DNA of 6,952 nucleotides from Flavobacteriaceae bacterium (lineage in GTDB: Bacteria > Bacteroidota > Bacteroidia > Flavobacteriales > Flavobacteriaceae): the NCBI GenBank assembly GCA_018674025.1, contig JABHBC010000108.1:1-6952 (forward strand), read 5' to 3'. Every line of letters starts with the position of its first letter. The first letter of the stretch is position 1. The notes under the pieces are model-generated. The model was given only the letters and a program-made list of their open reading frames with translations. It had not been told where the DNA came from and made no database searches. Of this stretch, positions 1 to 5,660 are shown piece by piece. The translations under genes and the position numbers were made by a program.

Positions 1-264
1 AAATCCCAAAGCTGCAGGAAATACAGATCCTCCACTCATTTCAATTGCTGGTGCAAGTAGACTCCAAAAACTTGCAGCAACCATAACTCCACCAGTAAAA
101 CCCAACATTCCATCAAGTAGAGCTCTATTCATACCCTTAAAAAGGAACACTAATGAAGCTCCAGCCGCAGTAAGTCCCCATGTAAATAACGATGCGTATA
201 ATGCACCAAGTACAGGATCAATTGATTCAAAATAAATTACTACGCTTTCTAATAAAGACTCCAT
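1..264 (-). CDS. ZIP/GufA-family metal transporter, N-terminal part (gene runs off left edge)
   Basis: Reading the minus strand from the ATG at 264-262 gives 88 uninterrupted codons up to base 1, so the gene is cut by the window edge and most of it is missing. The start MESLLESVVIYFES is followed by a hydrophobic helix at about residues 18-42. A short basic loop (KGMNRALLDG) leads into a second helix at about 53-72 containing LGFTGGVMVAASFWSLL. This RxLLDxxLGFxxGVMxAASFxSLLxPAIE pattern is characteristic of GufA-like ZIP permeases, which move divalent metals such as zinc across the inner membrane. The metal-binding histidines of the later helices lie outside the window, so substrate cannot be judged. 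The gene is divergent from the bacilliredoxin gene, and a TATATTTG element lies just upstream. The family assignment rests on the N-terminal fragment only. Confidence 0.8.
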   Translation of the reverse strand, partial: MESLLESVVIYFESIDPVLGALYASLFTWGLTAAGASLVFLFKGMNRALLDGMLGFTGGVMVAASFWSLLAPAIEMSGGSVFPAALGF

Positions 265-278
265 TAATATTTTTTATG

Positions 279-286
279 CAAATATA
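279..286 (-). promoter_or_regulatory. Putative -7 element (TAnnTTTG) for the ZIP transporter gene
   Basis: The minus strand reads TATATTTG followed by CA, matching the Bacteroidota -7 consensus TAnnTTTG. It ends 14 bases before the ATG at 264, which implies a very short leader. No convincing TTG-type -33 box is visible at the usual distance. The assignment therefore rests on the -7 match and its position in a divergent spacer. In such AT-rich DNA a chance match is possible. Confidence 0.4.
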
Positions 287-309
287 AATAATAAAATAGT
301 TTTGCTTTG

Positions 310-317
310 TATCTTTG
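310..317 (+). promoter_or_regulatory. Putative -7 element (TAnnTTTG) for the bacilliredoxin gene
   Basis: The plus strand reads TATCTTTG followed by CG, a full match to the Bacteroidota -7 consensus TAnnTTTG. It ends 24 bases upstream of the ATG at 342. Initiation about 5-7 bases downstream would give a leader of roughly 18-20 bases. The -33 region is AT-rich with no clear TTG. The spacer also lacks a Shine-Dalgarno sequence before the ATG, which is normal in this phylum. Confidence 0.5.
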
Positions 318-341
318 CGTGATAACCAATAATATATTTAT

Positions 342-752
342 ATGTATCCTGCAGAATTAGTTAAACCAATGAGAGAACAACTGACCGTAAATGGGTTTAA
401 AGAGATGTTTTCTGAGAAAGATGTAGATGATTTAATAGAAAAAAAAGGGACAACTTTAATTGTAGTTAACTCGGTTTGTGGTTGTGCAGCAGCGAATGCT
501 AGACCTGGGGTTATTGCAAGTTTATCAAATTCTAAAACACCGACTAATTTAGCAACAGTATTTGCAGGGGTTGATAGAGAGGCTACTGATAAAGCTAGAT
601 ACCATATGGCTCCGTTTCCTCCAAGTTCTCCATGTGTAGCATTATTTAAAGATGGAGAATTAGTTCACATGCTAGAAAGACATCACATTGAAGGCAGGCC
701 AGCAGAATTAATTTCTGAAAATTTACAAAACGCTTTTAACGAATACTGTTAG
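342..752 (+). CDS. brxA: BrxA/BrxB-family bacilliredoxin (thioredoxin-fold, CGC motif)
   Basis: This is a cytosolic thioredoxin-fold protein of 136 residues, close to the family's usual length. Bacilliredoxins remove bacillithiol from mixed disulfides on proteins after oxidative stress. The hallmark NSVCGCAA places the active-site CGC at Cys46-Gly47-Cys48. Other family blocks are LVKPMREQLT near the N-terminus, TVFAGVDREAT at 72-82, the PPSSP loop at 93-97 (expected cis-proline), ERHHIEGR at 112-119 and the C-terminal AFNEYC. The start MYPAELVKPMR matches the usual start of the family in Bacteroidota. The N-terminus resembles Bacillus YphP (BrxA) and the C-terminal half resembles YqiW (BrxB), so the A/B label is a convenience. 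Cys98, directly after the PSSP loop, is unusual: serine is common there. The TAG stop overlaps the stop of the converging minus-strand gene. Confidence 0.93.
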   Translation: MYPAELVKPMREQLTVNGFKEMFSEKDVDDLIEKKGTTLIVVNSVCGCAAANARPGVIASLSNSKTPTNLATVFAGVDREATDKARYHMAPFPPSSPCVALFKDGELVHMLERHHIEGRPAELISENLQNAFNEYC

Positions 753-2785
753 TTATAAAATAGCTTATCTAAAGTTAATTTTTGAGACAGTCTATTTAAG
801 TTAATCACACTGGTTTTACTAATTTCGTTAGCTCTTCCGTAGTTTTTATATACTGTGTATTTTAAAAATGTAGGATTAATTTCTGACTCTATACTAAAAG
901 TATCAATATTAATGAGCCATTCTCCTTTTTGAGAATCATCAATTATAAATTCTTCTGTGTTATAGCCAAATTTGATTTCGTCTATTAATTGATCTTTGTT
1001 TTCAAACTTAGTATGAGACCAATTAAAGAATTTTTTTGAAGGGCTAACAAACTGAACATTAAACTCAATATTAGAATCACTCCAATCAAAAACAACTCTA
1101 TAGTCATAACCAAAGTCTTTTTGTGCAACAAATGACTTTTGATTTATATTTTTATTTAAGTCTAAGTCAGGAAGTATTTTTTTTAATACGTCGACAGGAA
1201 AGTTTTTAAAATCTATTTTATCTCTATGATTAGTGTATAGGTTATAGGCTTCATTTGCAATTGTTTTTTGAAGACCCAAAACTTCAACTTCATCAATCTC
1301 ATTTGAAAGGATTTTTTTGTAAATATCGGCAGCCAAAACATACTTTTTGTTTTTAGAATATATTAAAGCTAAATCTCTGTAAGACTGCTCATGATAAGGT
1401 CTTATTTTAAGTAAATGCTCGTAGACTAATTCAGCATCTATATTTCTATCAATTGACTCCATTTTATATGCTAATGCTTTTAAAGCTTTTGGATTACTTT
1501 TGGCAGAGATAACTGCGTCAGTTAAAATATAAAAAGCAAAATCATTATTCCATCTTTTAAAGTAGTCATAACAATCAAAATAATATGGAAGGGATTTAAA
1601 TTCTTGATTAGAAGTCTGTCTTAAATATATTTCTTTAGCATTTTCAAAAGAAAAGGCTTCTTCTAGTTCCTTTATATAATTAGAGTTATTTTCAAAACTA
1701 ATCATACTTAATTCTTCTTCATAATCATTGCCCTTAATTAAGGCAGAATCAAGAGTTTGAGAAGATCCTTTGTATAAGTTATTCATTCTAATCACAAAAA
1801 CCCCTCCTCTTCCAACACTGCCGTATCTATTTGTCGCTCCATAAGATTTTAATATAGTGATGCTTTCAATTTGTTGTGCATTTATAAAGGTCGGAAAATC
1901 CTCAAATATTAATCCGTCAACATCGTAAATTGCATAGGCAGGGGTATTCATTGAGCCTGTTCCGCCTCTTATTGTAATTCTAGGAGTATCATAACCTTCT
2001 ATTCGAACTCCTGCAAATTTTCCTCTAATTACATCAACCAAGGTAGTCGCCCCTGCTGAAATATCTTCTTTTGTAATTGTTGAATTAGAAAACCCTACAG
2101 CATCTTTATTTTTCCTCCCATATCCAGTATCCACTAGATTGTCTTCATTTTTATTAGTTGAAGATAAAACCACCTCGTCTAATATTTGTGCTTCAGTTTT
2201 TAATAGTACATATAAATCATCGAAATCTTCTACAACAGTTTGTTTTTCTGTCATTCCTAAATAGTTAACTATTAGAATATCTCCAACTTGAGCATCTATA
2301 TTAAAATAACCGTCAAAATCAGACTGAGCTTCAATAAGTGAGTTTTTAATTCTAATAGTAGCTCCTTGAATAGGTCCCGAAACACTGAACACTTTTCCAA
2401 ATAAATTAGGTCCAGATTCATCTATTGTACTTAGAGATAAATCGTTAACCCAATTATTGGAATTTTCATCACGTTCTAAGTAAAATTTATTTGTATTTCT
2501 TAAAAACTTATATAATTGTGAAACTTTTATCTCTATTGTTTTAAACCCTTTTGCATTAATCACAAAGATATCATCATCGTTAATTAGCTTTTCATCATAA
2601 TTTAAATTAAAGACTCCCGCATTGGTAGTAAAAGCGCCAATTTTTGTATGCTTAAAATTTACATTTGCCAAGCTTACAGGCTTACTAGTCTTTTTATCAA
2701 GGACTGAAGCTTTTATCTTAATTTCATATTGAGAAAAAATTAAATTACAATAAAGAAAAAATAATAAAAATATCTGTTTGTTCAT
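749..2785 (-). CDS. Secreted protein: two carboxypeptidase-regulatory-like domains, TonB plug without barrel, TPR-like region, DUF2135-like C-terminus
   Basis: I choose the ATG at 2785 (678 residues), because it begins a clean signal peptide, MNKQIFLLFFLYCNLIFS, cut before Gln19. An in-frame ATG at 2860 would add 25 residues and bury that signal. Visible domains are: a first carboxypeptidase-regulatory-like beta-sandwich at about 21-105; a second, SusC-like one at 129-197 (GATIRIKN, DFDGYFNI, GDILIVNYLGM) ending in LDEVVLSS; and a TonB-plug-like domain at about 225-333 (TITKEDIS, ITIRGG, YAIYDVDGL, IESITILKSYGATNRYGSVG, GGVFVIR). A helical, TPR-like segment follows at about 430-495, then a beta-rich domain at about 555-663 whose VVFDWSDSNIEFNV, FGYNTEEFIIDD and KGEWLINID blocks resemble DUF2135/YfaP. 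No beta-barrel follows the plug, so it is unlikely to be a transporter itself. A periplasmic or outer-membrane-associated scaffold is an inference. Last gene of the minus-strand cluster. Confidence 0.8.
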   Translation of the reverse strand: MNKQIFLLFFLYCNLIFSQYEIKIKASVLDKKTSKPVSLANVNFKHTKIGAFTTNAGVFNLNYDEKLINDDDIFVINAKGFKTIEIKVSQLYKFLRNTNKFYLERDENSNNWVNDLSLSTIDESGPNLFGKVFSVSGPIQGATIRIKNSLIEAQSDFDGYFNIDAQVGDILIVNYLGMTEKQTVVEDFDDLYVLLKTEAQILDEVVLSSTNKNEDNLVDTGYGRKNKDAVGFSNSTITKEDISAGATTLVDVIRGKFAGVRIEGYDTPRITIRGGTGSMNTPAYAIYDVDGLIFEDFPTFINAQQIESITILKSYGATNRYGSVGRGGVFVIRMNNLYKGSSQTLDSALIKGNDYEEELSMISFENNSNYIKELEEAFSFENAKEIYLRQTSNQEFKSLPYYFDCYDYFKRWNNDFAFYILTDAVISAKSNPKALKALAYKMESIDRNIDAELVYEHLLKIRPYHEQSYRDLALIYSKNKKYVLAADIYKKILSNEIDEVEVLGLQKTIANEAYNLYTNHRDKIDFKNFPVDVLKKILPDLDLNKNINQKSFVAQKDFGYDYRVVFDWSDSNIEFNVQFVSPSKKFFNWSHTKFENKDQLIDEIKFGYNTEEFIIDDSQKGEWLINIDTFSIESEINPTFLKYTVYKNYGRANEISKTSVINLNRLSQKLTLDKLFYN

Positions 2786-2860
2786 TTTTTTAAATTTTTT
2801 ATAAATATAATTAGTATGTTTTTTCAAGCCCGTTAATTCCTTGTTAAATGATTTATTCAT

Positions 2861-2878
2861 TTAATTATAAATAATTAA
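2861..2878. repeat. Perfect AT-only inverted repeat (8-base arms, 2-base spacer)
   Basis: TTAATTAT at 2861-2868 is followed by AA and then by its exact reverse complement ATAATTAA at 2871-2878. It lies in the gap between the crotonase gene and the plug/DUF2135-like gene, immediately before the alternative ATG at 2860. It could be an operator or a weak transcript hairpin. All-AT palindromes of this size also arise by chance in such DNA, and there is no GC stem or U-tract typical of a terminator. Confidence 0.4.
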
Positions 2879-2894
2879 TAAGATTTAGGGAGTA

Positions 2895-3671
2895 CTATTT
2901 GAAATTTGCTTTTCGTTTTTTCAGAAATGCATTAGTGCCTTCAATAAAATCTTCAGACTGAAAACAATTACTAAACTCACTTATTTCTGTAAGATAACCA
3001 TTTTCGCCGTCTTTAAAATTAGAGTTAACACATTTTATTGAAGCTGCAATAGCACTTGATGAATTAGAAATTATTTTTTTTGCTAAATCTGTGCTAAAAG
3101 AAAGTAGGTTTTCTTGTGATGTTATGTGATTTAAAAGACCTACTTTTTCTCCTCTTTCTGCATTAATCATATTGGCGCTTAATATCAATTCCATGGCAAT
3201 TCCTTTACCTACTAATTGTGGTAATCTTTGTGTCCCACCATAACCGGGAGTTAACCCTAAAGAGACTTCAGGAAGTCCCATTAAAGTATTTTCACTAGCT
3301 ATTCTTATATGACATGCCATAGCTAACTCTAACCCTCCACCTAATGCATATCCATTAATTGCAGCAATAACAGGTTTTGGGTAATTTTCTATAAAATCAA
3401 AAAGTTTAGTTTGTCCGCCCGAAGATAAGTCATGAGCTTGATCTTTAGAGAATTTATAAAATTCGCTTATGTCTGCTCCTGCAACAAAGGCTTTATTTCC
3501 TGAGCCAGTAATAATTATAATTTTACAAGACTTATCATTTGATAAATTATCTAATGCAATATGCAACTCTTTTATGGTTGATATATTTAGTGCATTTAAT
3601 TTATTTGGTCTATTAATAGTAATTGTGGTAACTCTATCATTTGTGCTCACTAATATGTTCTCAAATTTCAT
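2895..3671 (-). CDS. Enoyl-CoA hydratase/isomerase family protein (crotonase fold)
   Basis: This is a 258-residue cytosolic protein of normal crotonase length. The family typically hydrates trans-2-enoyl-CoA to 3-hydroxyacyl-CoA, or isomerises acyl-CoA double bonds, in fatty-acid or butyrate-type metabolism. The oxyanion-hole regions are present: AFVAGADI at 61-68 and NGYALGGGLELAMAC at 106-120. Both acid/base residues of classical hydratases appear conserved, Glu115 (in LELAM) and Glu135 (in GLPEV), with the same 20-residue spacing as Glu144/Glu164 of rat mitochondrial hydratase. TPGYGGTQRL (141-150) and the C-terminal FLKKRKANFK are also typical. The ATG lies 2 bases after the kinase stop (TAA-AT-ATG), which suggests translational coupling. 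The exact substrate, and whether it acts like Crt, PaaF or FadB-type hydratases, cannot be told from sequence, so no symbol is given. Confidence 0.92.
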   Translation of the reverse strand: MKFENILVSTNDRVTTITINRPNKLNALNISTIKELHIALDNLSNDKSCKIIIITGSGNKAFVAGADISEFYKFSKDQAHDLSSGGQTKLFDFIENYPKPVIAAINGYALGGGLELAMACHIRIASENTLMGLPEVSLGLTPGYGGTQRLPQLVGKGIAMELILSANMINAERGEKVGLLNHITSQENLLSFSTDLAKKIISNSSSAIAASIKCVNSNFKDGENGYLTEISEFSNCFQSEDFIEGTNAFLKKRKANFK

Positions 3672-3673
3672 AT

Positions 3674-5128
3674 TTAATTTTTTGGTAAAGTTATAGTAAA
3701 AGTAGTCCCCATATTCATTTTAGTTTCAAATTCAATGGTTCCGCCAAAAGATTTAATAATATTACTTATAATTGATAAGCCTAACCCCATACCGCTTGAT
3801 TTGGTCGTAAATCTTGGTTCGAATATTTTGAATTTTATCTCTTCATCAATCCCAGATCCATTGTCACTAATTTTAATAATTGCATGTGTTGTTGTGTTTG
3901 ATAAAAAAACATCAATAATCGGGTCTCGTTCTTTTGGAACTGACTGAATTGCATTTTTAACTAGGTTAGTTAAAACTCTAATAAGTTGGGATTTATCTAA
4001 ATTAGCAAGGACCTCGTTAGAATCACATGAAAAATTAATAAATTGGTTATCAAAAATATCAAGCGCAGTCTCAATAAGTTCATTTAAATTTAACAATTCT
4101 TTCTTCTGTTCAGGCATTTTAGCAAAATCTGAAAATGCGCCAGCAATTGAACTCATTACATCAATTTGTTGAATTAGAGATTTAGAAAACTCATCAACTT
4201 TAATATTGATATTTTTATTTTCAATATTGAACTTTTTTTGAAAAGATTGAATAGTTAATCTCATTGGGGTCAATGGATTTTTTATCTCGTGGGCAACTTG
4301 TTTTGCCATTTCTCTCCAAGCACTTTCCCTTTCGCTTTTTGCAAGCTTTACAGCGCTATCTTCCAATTCATCAATCATTAAATTATATGAATCAACTAGC
4401 TCCGCAAGTTCTTTTGGGGGATTCTTAAGTATTATTTTGTTATCGGTTTGAGATAATTTTGTCAACTTTAATCTGTTACTTATTTGAAATAATGGCTTGG
4501 TTATATATCTAGATAAAAAATAAGCGAAAAATGTAGAAATAATTATAATATTTAGCAGAACAAACCCTAAGCTATATAGTATTGAATTTAACTTATCATC
4601 ATTTAGAAAATCAAACTCAAAATAAGGAATATACAAAATGCCAATTGGATTACTATTTTGGTCTTTTAATATGTCATAAGCTACTTTATAATTTTTAACG
4701 TCAATATTATTTTCTACGAATCTATCTATGTTTTCATTTTTAAATTTCTCAACTATATAACTAGGAATTTTTAGCTCTACTAAATCTATAGTTGATTCTA
4801 AATCTGAATTTTTTAACAGATTTCCATCAAGATCATATAATTTAAATTCAATGTTTTGAATAATGGAAATTTCATCTATTTTACTATCAGAAATGTTTTT
4901 AATAATATCACTATTATCAAAAGGTGAATTCTCTATAACATAATTAAGACTTAGTATTAATTGTTTCTCTTTTCTCTCTAGTCTATCGTTGTGATAGTAT
5001 TCTGACTGGTAGTTGTATTCAATCAAAGAAAGAGCTGTTAGAAGTATTGATGAAACAGCAACCATTAAAATCATAAAAATGAATATTCTAAAACGGAGTG
5101 AAATTCCTTTTAATTTCATCTTATTCAT
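3674..5128 (-). CDS. Membrane sensor histidine kinase, HAMP-containing, NtrY-like
   Basis: The product has 484 residues. A first membrane helix at about 13-35 is followed by an extracytoplasmic sensor region of roughly 145 residues with no motif I recognise, a second helix at about 183-205, and a HAMP-like linker from about 206 to 260. The dimerisation helix contains WREMAKQVAHEIKNPLTPM with phospho-acceptor His280. ATP-binding motifs are intact: N box TNLVKNAIQ with Asn388 and Asn392, G1 box DNGSGID at 422-428, F box FEPRFTTK at 436-443, and G2 box GMGLGLS at 446-452. It should be an active autokinase. The H-box wording is that of NtrY-like kinases common in Bacteroidota. The ATG at 5128 overlaps the hemJ stop by 8 bases. 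Met4 at 5119 would avoid the overlap and is an equally plausible start. No response regulator is in the window, so partner and signal are unknown. Confidence 0.93.
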   Translation of the reverse strand: MNKMKLKGISLRFRIFIFMILMVAVSSILLTALSLIEYNYQSEYYHNDRLERKEKQLILSLNYVIENSPFDNSDIIKNISDSKIDEISIIQNIEFKLYDLDGNLLKNSDLESTIDLVELKIPSYIVEKFKNENIDRFVENNIDVKNYKVAYDILKDQNSNPIGILYIPYFEFDFLNDDKLNSILYSLGFVLLNIIIISTFFAYFLSRYITKPLFQISNRLKLTKLSQTDNKIILKNPPKELAELVDSYNLMIDELEDSAVKLAKSERESAWREMAKQVAHEIKNPLTPMRLTIQSFQKKFNIENKNINIKVDEFSKSLIQQIDVMSSIAGAFSDFAKMPEQKKELLNLNELIETALDIFDNQFINFSCDSNEVLANLDKSQLIRVLTNLVKNAIQSVPKERDPIIDVFLSNTTTHAIIKISDNGSGIDEEIKFKIFEPRFTTKSSGMGLGLSIISNIIKSFGGTIEFETKMNMGTTFTITLPKN

Positions 5129-5657
5129 TTCTTAATTTCTTATATAATTTTATGCCTAAAATTAAAATTACTGACAAAGATATTATACCTAAAACACCAA
5201 ATATCCAACTTGTTGAACTCTTTAAGGTTATTAAAAAAATTACTGCAAAGAGTATAATTGTTGCTCCTTCGTTCCAGTAGCGCATAAAGTTTGAAGAATA
5301 GTTTATTATATCCTGCTGTAGTTCTTTATAAATCATATGCGTTTTGATATGATATAATATAAGTATAAAAACAAAAACTAGTTTAACTTTCATCCATTCA
5401 AAATTTATTAACCCTGGGTTTAATACAAATAAAAATATAGCGAACCCTGTAGCCAAAATAGCAGAAGGCCATGTAATTATTAGCCAAAGCCTTTTTGTCA
5501 TAATTTTAAATTGATTTATAAGGATTTCTTTTTCAGTTTGTGGTTTTGTGTTTGCTTCAATATGATAAATGAATAGCCTTGGAATATAAAACAGTCCAGC
5601 AAACCATGTTATGACAAAAATCAAGTGTAGAGCTTTTATGTAATTATAGTATTCCAT
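5121..5657 (-). CDS. hemJ: HemJ-like protoporphyrinogen IX oxidase (CopD/UPF0093 family)
   Basis: This is an integral inner-membrane protein of 178 residues. HemJ oxidises protoporphyrinogen IX to protoporphyrin IX, the penultimate step of heme synthesis. The diagnostic N-terminal block KALHLIFVITWFAGLFYIPR at 8-27, followed by LFIYH, matches the HemJ pattern KALHxxxxxxWxAGLFYLPRLFVYH, including His11 and His32. Further family signatures are WMKVKLVFV at 88-96, LYHIKTH at 101-107 and RYWNEGAT at 126-133, where other HemJ proteins usually read NEVPT. Predicted helices lie near 5-27, 58-79, 86-105, 130-147 and 149-171. The last is an additional C-terminal segment that makes the protein longer than minimal HemJ of about 140 residues. 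The gene starts 3 bases after the BNR-repeat gene stops, and its tail overlaps the kinase start. Some family members are labelled only CopD-family, so the enzymatic role is inferred from the motif. Confidence 0.85.
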   Translation of the reverse strand: MEYYNYIKALHLIFVITWFAGLFYIPRLFIYHIEANTKPQTEKEILINQFKIMTKRLWLIITWPSAILATGFAIFLFVLNPGLINFEWMKVKLVFVFILILYHIKTHMIYKELQQDIINYSSNFMRYWNEGATIILFAVIFLITLKSSTSWIFGVLGIISLSVILILGIKLYKKLRNE

Positions 5658-5660
5658 GAC

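Noticed and set aside
750..800. Intrinsic terminator after the bacilliredoxin gene
   Set aside because: There are only short A/T runs (for example before TTTTTGAG), without a stable GC stem.
1003..1010. Minus-strand TAAGTTTG (-7-like)
   Set aside because: It lies deep inside the plug-protein gene with no downstream gene on that strand to drive.
749..2785. Full TonB-dependent transporter (SusC) call
   Set aside because: The plug and regulatory domains are present, but no barrel of about 600 residues with repeating amphipathic strands follows, and the C-terminus lacks the usual terminal aromatic strand. The frame shows no break.
3469..3696. Plus-strand open frame of 75 codons
   Set aside because: It lies antisense to the well-supported crotonase gene, has low-complexity hydrophobic content mirroring the opposite strand, and has no family resemblance.
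3735..3947. Plus-strand open frame of 70 codons
   Set aside because: It is antisense to the conserved ATP-binding part of the histidine kinase, with no promoter or recognisable motif.
5175..5182. Minus-strand TATCTTTG, a possible internal promoter for the kinase gene
   Set aside because: It matches TAnnTTTG and lies 46 bases before the kinase ATG, but it is inside hemJ coding sequence, the nearest TTTG upstream is only 15 bases away, and several chance matches are expected in about 7 kb of such AT-rich DNA.
5098..5280. Plus-strand open frame of 60 codons
   Set aside because: It is antisense to the hemJ 3' end and kinase start, and its composition is explained by the complementary coding strand.
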